A stretch of DNA of 64,000 nt from Primulina eburnea. Its lineage: Eukaryota; Streptophyta; Magnoliopsida; Lamiales; Gesneriaceae. The translations under genes were made by a program, and so were the position numbers. The DNA lies in NCBI RefSeq assembly GCF_022965805.1, contig NC_133101.1, forward strand, positions 4,712,001-4,776,000, written 5' to 3'. The notes under the pieces are model-generated. The model saw only the letters and a list, made by a program, of their open reading frames with translations. It ran no database searches and was not told where the DNA came from. Numbering within the stretch: position 1 is the first letter of the stretch; every line of letters starts with the position of its first letter. This document shows, piece after piece, positions 30,861 to 43,700 of this stretch.

Positions 30861-31744
30861 TGACTGGCCCACCCGCGTCTCTCGTTTTTATAGGACGTTC
30901 AAGAAGCTGATCATGCTCTCCAGTATTCTGTGAATTGATGGCAAGAAAAGTTGGAATAGCCAGAAAGGGAGCCTAACGCACAAAAAAATTCAACGATGGA
31001 AGTGCTTGCAACATTTTTTTATAGATTGATCATGCAAAACGGCATTCATTGGCAACTTCAGCCACTACGGTGTGCATGCAAATTGAGGGGATCAAGGCGT
31101 GAGCTGAGCCCCTTTTTTTATTATCAGATATGTATTGTAACACAACAAAATTCAAGAAACGCATTCGATCTTTTCATCGTTAAGGAGTGACTTATTTTGT
31201 GAAGGATTTCTCGACATCGATGGGCATGAAATCAAAATTTTTCTGCCTATAGAATCACATACTAGATATTCTGATTTTCAGCGAAAAAGTTCGCCCTTTT
31301 GTTTATATCTTATCACAGTACCGGCATGGTGTATGGACTATCATATGAAGATTAAACAATTTGTAGAAAAAAATGGTATATTGTCATGGAACTAGATTAT
31401 TTTAAAGCAACAAATTTTGGTCCAGGAATCAAATAAAAGGTGAAAATCTGGCATTTTCCAATTTAATCCATAATGCAAACAAAACAAGAAAATAAAGGAA
31501 AAGGAAGCAGCACTACATTGAGCAAAATTTTCCACTCTTCGTAAATTTCGAATTATACTATTTGCCTTTGTTCCTTAAATGATGTGGTTTGCCTATAAAA
31601 ATGTATCTTAAAATGGCTCAAATGTCTTCAGCATTGGGACTTTCAGCCATTTCTGCTGAAAATGTGGTGTCAATTTAAATCCAACCAACGCTGAAATCCC
31701 GGATAATTTACAAAATTTATGCCATAAATAAAATTTTTAAAACA
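30861..31744. other. Displaced 3' flank of the Vps62-like gene and 3' flank of ATRX
   Basis: Single-copy-looking sequence starting with the target duplication TGACT. The first few hundred bases were probably the original 3' UTR of the Vps62-like gene before the Ty3 insertion. The part near 31744 should be the ATRX 3' UTR on the other strand; the two genes converge here. No open frame worth calling. Confidence 0.55.
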
Positions 31745-34700
31745 TCAAGGTGATGAAGGAGACAAAATATCTGGAACAGCAGCAGGAGACATCGTCATCC
31801 GGCTATCCGGTTTGAGGTTTTCCCAACGAATTTCTTGGGCACATTGTCCACATATAGTTCTGCCACCCACCTTGCCTTGACTTCTCAAGGTCATTAAATG
31901 TGAAAGATTTGTGCAATGTCGCAGCACATAACGATTCCGATGACGTTGCCTGATTCGTTCAAGTCTGTAATCCTCCTCAGGCACCTCTGCAGTTGAAATC
32001 CCAGCATGCCTGCTGCTGCTCACCTGGTGCAGATGCATTAACAAGGATTTTCTGCTGCTCGAGTATGCTTTCTTCAGGCGTGAAACGTCGTGTCTCCTCC
32101 CACTCGAGGGTCTTCCGATATACTTCCCAAGCCAAATCTTGTTCTTCTTTAGACAGCTTTTCTTCTTCGTTTTCTTGCAAGAGGGTTTCATGTTCATGGT
32201 AATTTGAAATCCAACTGAAAAGGAAAAACATTTTCTGTTGCATATAAATCTTGATCACCTGTGAATCTTGATATAACGTGATAAAGCTTACAAATTTATT
32301 GATAGCGAAAACTAAAATTTTAGAGGCATTCTGATCATACGAAGTAAAAATAAATAAATATACAAATAAAATGATTTCTTATGTGAATTAACAATACTTG
32401 GTCATATCTCTCTTCATCAAGATACTGAAGAGGCAATAAAGGGGAATTTTCTAGACATGATCATGCAGCACCCAACTAAGCTAAGTATCTCTACAAAACC
32501 AGCAGGAATCCAGTTCATTTCACTTCAACTAGGTTCAAAGTTTTGAATTTCTATGTGAATTAAGATCAAGAAAAGGAATCTTAACAACTACAAATTCAAC
32601 CCATTATATAATATACTCAAGATACCTAATGTAGAATAAGACAGCCTGCTATTTCACAATGAAGTGATAGAACATCAGTGAACCAACTTATTAGTAGATT
32701 AATTGATCACACATCCTGGATCAATTAAAGACTAGAGCACTTCCAAGATAAAATATAGAGAGTAAAAGAAGGCCAAATAATCTACCTGGGATGGTGTTTG
32801 TCGATCAATCTTTGAATTATTTTATCAACAGAAGCACTTCCGCTAGGAGGTTGCAGTTTTTGGTTCAATGAATTTTGACCAGCCCTGTTTGGTTCCACCA
32901 CGAGTCCAGTCTCTTCACCCAGCTCAGGCAGCATTGCATCAGTATTTTCATCATCCCCAAACTCAAACAAATGCAATATTTCCTCTTTAGACATAGTTCT
33001 GTGAACCTGCTGCCTATCAACAACCCTTGCAGCAAGACCTTCCTTAGTCACCTATTAAAAATATAACACTTTTGGTATCAATGACTCAGCAATTTAAATA
33101 TTAATAACTCAGAGTTTGCAATACCTGACGCTTGTAGATTTTCTCTTCCATTGTGGCATGTGCAAGTAATCGATAAGCAAACACAGGCTTCGTTTGGCCA
33201 TATCTGAATAGCATGAACAGGCTAAATTCACACAACTCAACTGTATCTAAGTCTTGCTTAATAAAATAACACAGAACGCACCTCCAAACTCGGTATATAG
33301 CTTGTAGATCATATGTTGGATTCCAAGATCCATCAACTATGATTACTCGATTAGCTGCATGAAGATTAATGCCGAGAGATCCAGCCCTGGTGGATATCAA
33401 AGTGCATTTGACCCTTCTGTTTGAAGGCTCGTTGAACCTCTCAACCAGTTTCTGCCTCTCAATGCTTTCAGTTCTACCATCAAACCTGCCATTAGATGCA
33501 GCAAGGCTTTCGAGTTAAATCATGATCTTGCATTATTGAAAGTAAAAGTTTCAAAAATGATATGACAACCGACAACAACACAAGTAACAGTGTTGGAATA
33601 AAAAAGAACAAAACAAATCAGAACCATAAGAGAAAGTAAATCCACTGGTATCCCAAGAATGTATATAAAAAATTTGTGATTCCCAAGAAACTGAATCCTA
33701 TAAGAAAAACAAAGAAAATTTCAATTTTCAGGTGTGAAACCATATGCAAATAATGATTTAGTCAAATCTCAATGAGTGGAGTGAAATGGACATATAACTT
33801 GAAAATTAGATTTTAATGGAGGTAAGCGAAACAGCAACAGATGACCATTTGAGAATATAAGACTTTTAAATTGCTTGGCATTTCATGCACACACCTGTAC
33901 CAGTCCTTCCCTTTTTTCCATAATTTTCCGTTCTTTCTTGGACGAGGTAATTTTGAGAGATAAAATTCAATCAGGTCCAAAGTCAGTAAACTCTGACTGA
34001 ACACCAATGCCTTATCACCAATACCCGAGCACATTTTCAGAATATCTAGTAGCAATACCATTTTGCCACTGTAATCCACCTCATAGTTATTTTCATGTAG
34101 AAGATCTCTCCACCAGTCCTGCTTGAAAATTAATGTTTGAATCAATTAGGTAAAGAATTACGAAGAAAGGATTAAGAGCTGAGTAAAGTTTAGGCTAAAC
34201 TGTTAAAACTTTACAGAAGGAAAATGGAGATAAGAAGGAGACTAGAATAAACATAAGATGAATCAGCAATGTGAATTGCATGCAAATGAGGAGGAATTCG
34301 GGGAAGCGAACCTCTTTAAGAAATCGGTTCTCATTTTTTCGGTGAGAATTGCTCAACTTTTCTGCAAACAGGGGATGATAGTTCAATATCTCAAAGCAAT
34401 TAAAACTTCATAGCATTAGCGTTCATCAGTAATACATGTCACAAGTATATGCAGCAAATAAATCTTTAAGAAATATGAAACATGTCATCAACATTTAGGG
34501 AAGCGGAAGCACTCAAAATTCTTTAACAAATAGCTTAGAAACTACAAAATGAGATGCATGCTAAACCCAGTTCTGCAGAGATACTAAATGTTGTGCAACT
34601 TTCGAGGTAGTACAAAGTGCAATTAGCATGAATATGTTTACTAACTAGTTTAATCAGGCCCAGGAGATTGGGCGAAACAGCGTACCTCCAGAAATGATAT

Positions 34701-37700
34701 TGTAGTCCACATCATCACTAGAGCTGTCATCTGCAAGACCACTTTCAACATCTTCATATTTACTAGAGTCTTTATTCTCTTTCCTAAGCTGCAAAATTCC
34801 AGGATGATTCCATATCTGCATAGAACAAGTAGCTTAATATAATGACCGAAAACAATAAACTCATTTCATAATCTGTAGCTTTAACGTTATACAAGGAAAA
34901 AAGATGTCAACAAGGAATGAATTCACTCTAAAGGGGCCAACAAAAAGTTCTAAAATATAGATTTTCACTGAATTCTTTGATATTCCAGGCTTCAATATTA
35001 CATTTTATTCTAATCATAATAACCCTTCAATATAGTACACCATATCATAGCGAAATATGTTGGCCTACTCCATGGAAGTAATGGGTGATGAACTTAAAGC
35101 ACCTCAAAAGTTAAAATGTTTTAGTTTTTTTTTCATAAAAATTTAAATTGTTTTAAGCCATTTCCGTAATATGAAAAAGAACAGAGTGCCAGCTCATGTG
35201 TTTCAAGAGCGAGCATTAAAAGTATATAATGCATCATTATATTTATTAGTTGTTACTAACTTGTGTATGTTAATGAAACACATTAATGACTTAAAAATCA
35301 AAAGAATTTATTCTTGCGTGTTTCTATTTCGTTATTAAAAATCGATCTTATTTATACTTGTAAATCAACGCACAATAATATTAAGATTTTTGCCATACGC
35401 ATGCAAAATCAGAAAACCTGAATTCAACAATTTTATGAGCTGCAGCTTGAACTCGAAATTTTTTTATAATCCCATAAAAAATGAAGAACTCAAAATACTT
35501 ATCGGTTGTGTTGAGTGAAAGAATGCGTCTGGGGTTTGGGTAACCCAAAAATTCCTTAAAACAGGAAAAGAAATTAAGTTGGGACTGCCTTCAGATCTGC
35601 TAAATAACAATGTTGGGCACATCTGAAACATGAGAAATCTAGGAAGGATTTCAGAATGCATAAAAATAAAATTAAAAAAAAAAGGAAAAAGAAAGAGGTT
35701 GGAAGAAGCATACTGATGAGTCAACAAAATAGACCTTCTCAAACATAAATAAAACGCCTAAAGATGTTACTTCATACGACCAGTAAAAGTGGAAAGGATG
35801 AATAAACTGAGGATAAGTTTTCAAGTGGCCCTTACTAGAACCGAGTGCAAAAGAGGATCTACTTAGCAACCTTATATCAGTTCGGTACCAATATTTTTCA
35901 AGTTGAATATGGCTATATTTTACTTTTAGTTTCATTCCAATATCTGGAATTTGGAACAACCTCAATCAGCATTACCATCAATAATTGCAGCCACAAGAGA
36001 ATGAACGAGAATAACACATTCAAGGAAACAACTAAGTTTAAATTATATTAGAATAACACATTCAAGGAAACAACTAAGTTTAAATTATATTATATATATA
36101 TATATATATATATAACCTATTGTAAACAGGTACCTGAGCCAAGGCCTGGTATCCAGCAAAAAAAGATCTCTTGATTAGTTTTTCCTTTGAAACCTTTTCC
36201 TTTGAGAAACCATGAACGTCAAGAAATCTTTTATAGAGTTTTCTCTGTAAAGGAGATAACTTTACAGTTATAACAAACACAGTTTTAGGAGGTAAATCAT
36301 TTTTAACCACGCTCATGTCCATCCTCTGAACAAATCCTTTCAACTCCTCATACAGAATATGAGATCTTTGATTCATGATCTTCACATCTAATGCAGTAGA
36401 ATTGGTGTGTTGACCATTTTCTATTGGATTTTGGAAACTACAAAACAGCAAAATGATTGATTTGGAGGCGTCCCAATAACGGTTCAAGGATGTAGAATCA
36501 AAATTATACAAATTTAAAAGTCTCACCGATTCCTAAATTCATGGCTGCTACCAAGAAATCCTTCTCTTACAAAATCAACCATCTGTTTGTTCCAGATAAA
36601 ATTAAAACGAATAAGAGAATTTTTTTTTAAAAAAAAGAATACGATAGAGAAAAAACATATTCATTTTGAATTCAGAAATCAGAAATGTGAAAAACATACA
36701 CAGTAATACTCCATAAGATTGTTCTGGAGAGGCGATCCAGTTAATGCAATTCTTCTCTGGCACTTCACTTGTTTTAAAGCCTGGGTTGTATCAGCCCTGG
36801 TGTTTTTTATCATATGGGCTTCATCGCAGACAAGGATTTGAGGTCCGTCCTGGAAAAACATGCAGATTTATTTTATGAGCTTGACAACCCATAATTAATA
36901 AAAGTGGAATCGTGAAAGTTCAGCAGTAAGGGGATAAAATAGCGAACAACTATCCATTGTAAAAATATCACAAGTTTTTGGACTGTGGAACTTCAGTCAG
37001 TTTGCACAAGACACATTCAATACAATCATGATAGGTTCTCCTTATAAAAATTTTCATATTTGAAGATAAATTTCAAATGATGAAACAGAACAATAAAAAA
37101 GCTTTTCCAAAGCTAAACAGAACTCAAATTTTTATGAAGCTAGTAGCATAGATAAACACTAACCAAGAATGGCAAACGCCAAATTCACCTCTATGGGTCA
37201 TGGAGTTTTATTTTGTTGATAGGATTTGCTCCACTCTGTCGTAGTAATATTTCTTTGTATCAATGCTGTATAGTGGTATTTTAAAGGCCATTGCTTTTGA
37301 TATATCATAGTTTAGGCTCAATCGATATTTCTCTAACCCTTACTTTTTTTTCTAATGAATAACATCCATTAAAATAAGGTAAAAAAAAATTCGTACAAGG
37401 ACATCCTAGGAGAGGCAGGGGTTTGCCTAACCCCATTGCTGGGAAGACTTTCATTTAAATGAAAAAATGTAACTAAAACCATTGAAAAAGAGAAAAATGA
37501 CATAGCTGATACCAAGAAACATAGTAGAGTGACCACAAAGATAGCTACCTAAGGAACAAAAACAAACAAGTCAGAAAACTCCATATACAAGCACAATGTC
37601 GACGAACATGCAAAGAACAAAAAATGTAGCTCGTAATGCGTCAATAAACATTACCCTCATAAAACTCTGACATGATAACTAAATAATCCAAAACATCATT

Positions 37701-40700
37701 AGCAATCAAATCATAAATCAATAAGACATCACCTTAGACAAGCGTAACTAATTACTTTATTTTATATCTTCAGACCCACTCCACAATCAAAGCAATCTGA
37801 TGTTAACAAGCAACAAAAATCTTGAAACACTTAATATGTAATCCAAATTGTAGAATCCTTGAGAAAGTGCTAACGGTAAATCATGTTAACAACCCTGAAA
37901 TGATGGACAAAAATAGGTAAGCCCTAGACTGTGAAGCATCTTCCTTGATTGTTCTAAGGATTATGTTATACCATGCTCAATGACAGCTCTTTTTGTCTAG
38001 AGTTTAATCATCTTAAAATCAACAAACTTCATAATAAACCATAAGCATGCACCTAATGAAAAGCTGAAATCCCTATTTCAGAGCTAATATTTCTCCATTG
38101 ACTTCTAGAATTTTTTATTAAAAAAAAGAAAGCATTCTTCGTATTAAAAAAATTAGTAACAAGCATCACCTAAGCTAAGTGAGACAATCAGGAAGCGGAT
38201 GACCAAGACAACAAAACTGCATAAAAATTGAAATTTTAATGGCTGATGTTGCATGTAGAATGAAGTCAAAATAAAACCATTTACACTGACAGTAAACAAC
38301 CAATCCAGGTTCATTAAAGAAAAATGAATAGCAATTCTCCATAAGAGAAACAAAAAAAAATGATTTTCTATATAATTTATCCTCGTAGATCCTTTTTTTA
38401 AGATAGTAGATCCATTTTCAAATAAGGTAAACAACCTGAAGTGCCTGACTAATCTCCTTTGCCAATTCTCGATCCTTTACATACTTCCCAAGGGACAAAT
38501 TTCGGAAGGCAGCATAGCCAATTAAGAAAACACCACCTTTGGATCGCCACTTTGTTAATAACTCAATCCTTTTCTCCCTGAAAAAATAAAGTATTGACCA
38601 GTGAAGATTGTATTTTACAGAAATTCATGGAAAAAATTATGTAAGTAAATGTTGCTCCGGCATAATTTCACCAAATAATAATAAATATCAAGCAAACTGA
38701 TTTATTTTTGCACAAGGAACATAATTCGCAAGGGGCAACGACACTGTAATTTCTGAAAAGACCAAGGCAAGGCAATTTTAAAAATATGTTAGATGCTGAT
38801 ATATGCATAAAAGGGTAAACAAAACCACGTAGTCGAGTTAAAAAACGAAAATTATACCCCGAACAGCTAATTCAACCCACCCCAGAGATAAGGGAAGAGA
38901 GCTCGATACTGCTGGTGCTCCCCCAGACGCTTATACGTCTGCTGTAGGCAAGAAAATGGACCGCTAACCGAATAACTACCATTGATTTTCTAAGCATCCA
39001 TCCTTCTTTCAATCAAATTATGAAACTAATAAATGAAAAACAAACCTTAGAACATCTTCAAGCATGAAGATGCGCAGAGGCTTTAGCTCCGATGGTCTCC
39101 ATTTCAGAAACTCGTGGCGCCAATTGTGTAGAACACTTACAGGTGTCACAATGAGAGCAGTTTTTAATCCTAGGTCAGCACTTCTCATAGCAGTGTATAG
39201 AAAAGCAATAACCTGCATGCACAATACAACATCTTAAGAAACCATCATTTTGACATACTTCGTCTCATCTAATACCGCAACTGTTAAAATCTTTTTCTGA
39301 CTAAATAACTTAAAAATATTATGGGCAGATAGAGGGCTTGTGCATCCAAGAAAACAAAGAGGAAGAAGAAAACAATAACATTACAAACAAGGAAATTACA
39401 AAGGTTTCTGTCAATAGAAACTTACAGGTTTCTATTGACATATTCTGTGAGAAAATATTCAAAAGAAAGAGACGACCACTAATATGGATGGGATGACTCA
39501 AAAGTCAAACCATAAGTGTAAACTGTAGACTAACTGACTCAGCACATTGTGTCGGCACATGAAAATCAAAATTGGAAAGAAAGAATGATGCTTTGTTTTG
39601 GCTGAAAAACACAAGGTCACACACAAAGGTTATTTAGATTCAAACAATTTGACACATATATATTTTATCAATTATTCACGAGATCATCAAGCCTATTTCT
39701 ATAGTCATTTTGCTTATATTGATGATTCAGTATCACGTAGAAAGTTTATATCAAACAAATAAAGTACCATATCATCAGAAATTCCATTTTACATAATCAT
39801 CATATGCAAAATTCAACAGGTCAACCACTAAATTAAAAGGAATGAAGAATGTTACCTGAAAAGTTTTACCTAACCCCATTGTATGAGCCAGAATGCAACC
39901 AAGACCTTTATCACCAGACCTCACTTTTCGTACTGACTGAATAATATTTTCCCACATGAATCGAATTCCTGCAATCTGCAGTGAAAGCAAAAACTATGAT
40001 TTTAGCATAGGGTTAATGTGTAAAACGCAATTGTTTTACTCATTCACATGCTTTTAGGGATTTAACTCAGAATCAAAATATTAGGAAACCAACTTTCCAC
40101 CAATAGGTTAATTGGCTACCCAAAAGGAATGAAGTTAAAACATTAAGTCAGATAAAGAGCTACTACAAGCTCTAAGGAATACTGATCGGAAAGTGGAACC
40201 AAATTGGATAAACATGTATGACTATTTAATCATTCATTTTACATTTACCAATAATGCTAATGGTATTTGGATTTTGGAACCACCCCAAAGTCGATTGAAT
40301 AGCAAGACACATATATTTCAATCAACACAAACCCCAAAAAACTAAAAAACTAAATCAAGTTCTTTTACGATGAAAAGTAGTTCATGCAGAATAAAACATA
40401 CCGTTCTAAGAAAATTTAGTTGAATTAAGAGGGCCAGGACCTCAGGTTTAAGGATAAATTTTCAAATGAGATACTTCAATTAAAATATTGAGTGCTGAAT
40501 TAAACTTACAAACCTAACGGAGTATTCAGACGTTGAAAATGTTACAATTAGCTTATATTGTATAGTATCAAAATCCATCTCTTTAACATGAGTGACCAAT
40601 TAATAACTCATCTTGAAAGTCGGATTTTCACATCAAGACTGACCTTTCAATACCACAGTTCAATTCAAAACAGAATTACTAAAACATCATAAAATATTAT

Positions 40701-43700
40701 ACTTAACTGATGTATAAATATATTACGCCAATACCCTATGTCACTTCTAATACAATTAGATAAGTTTAACAAAATGTTGCTTTGTTATCGATTCTTTAAA
40801 AGATTTTTGTATGACGAGCTAATAGAATGATTTAGTTTACCATATCCTTTTCCCTTTAAATTTCAGTTGATTAGCAAGGACGTGTGAAATTTCAGTGTTA
40901 AAACTTGACCAAAATTAGGTCTGGATTTCAGTCTCTTTCAACTTTGACCCTTTTATCGGGGTCACTTGGAGTTCTCCCAAGTCCCACCCCATTTCCTCAC
41001 TATCCAGCCAGTAAACAAATGCAGAAAGTAACAGTGTTCCAGGTAACTATAACATAAATTAATACTGCAGAGATAAACAAGTCTGAGAAACTTTAAAAAT
41101 AAAGGTTGAGAAACCTGATGGAGTTTTAATTTTGTACATATGCTGGGAGGAATCCTCAGGGCCTCTTCACCTTCCTCCCTTACCACATTAATTATGAAAC
41201 CAGTCGAAGTATCACCTAGCATTTCAGAACCAGCACCATCAATTGAATTTTCACTACTGAGCATTGAACTCATCACCATGGACTTTGTAGCAATCCGTGC
41301 TTCCAAAGATTTAAGCCGCTCTTGACGTTCCTGAAAAGTTAATGTATGCAATATGTATGACTATTAAAAAAGGATATTTTCCCATGCAAAGCAGGAGTTA
41401 AACTTTTACCTTTTCTATTGCAATTTTCTTCTTGGTCTCTTCTCCTAACTCAGCATCATCGAGGATTCGCCGAATTTTCTTCTTTTGTCTTCTCTTACTG
41501 CTGTCACAAAAAGAAGAATGACAACGGAATTGAGTTTCAAGGATATTAGTAACAATTAATCAGAAACCATACTTCAAATGACAAGTATAATAAATTGACT
41601 ATAGAAGTATAGAACAATGAGCAATCAAAGATGAAGGTTTGACCATACACAGATTATAATGCCTAAAGCCAATTTATATGCTTATTTCAAAATGACTCTA
41701 GCGAGATACTAAATATGCAAAGATAACCCCTGCACAAAATTGTTTTCTAGTGTGAAGATCACAACAAAATACAAGAGATAAGAAACACGAATCCTAATGT
41801 TGAAAAAATATTTATCCAACAAGACTATAAATGTTGTGTACTACAAAAATAAGAGAATCACAAGATGTTTACATGTATGTCTGAAACTTCAACATGATTG
41901 AGCTATAGATGAAAGAACTCTTGATTATTAGTTATTATATCCTAATGGTTCGAACAAAATCCATAACCAGAAATGCAAATCAAGTATACCTGGTAGTGAC
42001 TCTGAGATCAGTATCTGAATCATCTGAAGCAGAATCTGAACTCGAGACAATTTGACCTTCAGAGTTCATGATTTCTTCAAAATGTAAAGAAATATTTCCA
42101 TCAGGCATGGCTGCAGAGTCAATATCTATAGTAATAGTACAAGGTTTCATACTGTCAGACTGTAGGAGGTCACAATCACTGGGGTGCTTAACCTCCGTCA
42201 ACTCAACTAAGCCCGGTGAACCGGAGCCATTTATCAATGAAGTACCATCGTCGGCCCTTGCTTTCACAGCAACAACTCTAGACAACTCAATCTTTTCGTT
42301 ATTAGTACCATGAAGTCCAGTAACATCTTCTAGAACCTCATCATCATGAGCCAAGGAAGTATCTAGTTGGCACTCCCTTGCCCCATCGATAGAGGAAACT
42401 TCCATTGGAATAGTATCCTGATTTTATAAAAATAGAATTAACGAATCAAGTCAACGATGGAAAATATAAATTTGATAAATTAAATCTGATCAAGGCAGAA
42501 AAAAAAAACCAAACATACGAACAAATAGGGGCACGGTACTAAGGCATATGGCCCAGGTCATTTCAGGATATATAATACAACAAATCTGATCAAGCTGTCC
42601 AATCATAAAATTCATTTTGAAATTTAAACTACAATAGGAAGAGTATAAATTTCTATACGCTATAATTGACAATGTGAACCTCGTGTATCTAGATGTACAA
42701 CAAACTTTCCTGATCAATCGACACACGGCAAAATATTAATTTCAGTCTTGTATGCATTAGGGTATGACATTTTTAGTCATTTATCTTTAGTTGAATCAAT
42801 TATACTCATGAAAGTAAATTATGACGATCAATATTAGTTTTTTCATCAAAATTATGTAAATAAATCATAACTCGTAACATGCACGTGTATTTAACAATGT
42901 AATTATAAAAATTTAACGATGATACTAATTATTTAATTACAAGATTTCGACGAGAATGCAACGGTCAAAACATAATTATAGGACTATAATTGATTCAACA
43001 AAATATACAAGACAAAAAAATCTCAATAAATATAGGACTAAAATTGACATTTTGTCTTGACACGGTAACAGCTTCGCAATGCCTAGGGACGATATCAATC
43101 ATATAATGCAGGTAAAGACTGAAACAAATCTAGGAATAAATATTGGGTGTTGCTACAAATGTCTCTTCAAACATATCAAAGCATTTAACAAATGTATTGG
43201 GCTACTCAAATCTAAGCATATGCCAGTTCGAGAATTTCACCTACGCTTTTTCTCTAGACATTTCTTTTATCTTTGCCATTCAAACTGACTTGAAGAGAAA
43301 CAAAAAATTTAGACGACTCGCCCAATCAAACACGGATCGGTTTTTATGTTTCAAGAGTCTGGTTGGTAAACCAACATGGCTAATGGACAACACACCAGAT
43401 CCAACTTACACTGGTTTCAATGCCTATAGGTCAATCCTAGATTGTCTATCAAATAAAAGTAGATCACATCAGCTAGGTTCTTGTACACACACAACTAAAA
43501 TCCTCGTTGATCATTTTACAAACATCATATGATTTTCCATGTAGTACTGTCGCATAAAGAATTGACGAATGAGTGGTTACCCTTATTTCTCAGCCCACGA
43601 AATTATTCTGAAAAAAATGCCCAAAAACGGAATGAATGTGAATGAATACAAGAAAGCAGAGATGGCTTGAATTTATGTATATTTCATAACACAATCAGTC

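Noticed and set aside
37300..37560. Possible LINE or gene remnant in an ATRX intron (CCTAGGAGAGGCAGGGGTTT region)
   Set aside because: Distinct composition, but no reverse-transcriptase motif, poly(A) tail or duplication could be seen.
43079..43532. Plus-strand open frames of 69 and 129 codons
   Set aside because: They lie antisense in an ATRX intron with no family similarity or splice support.
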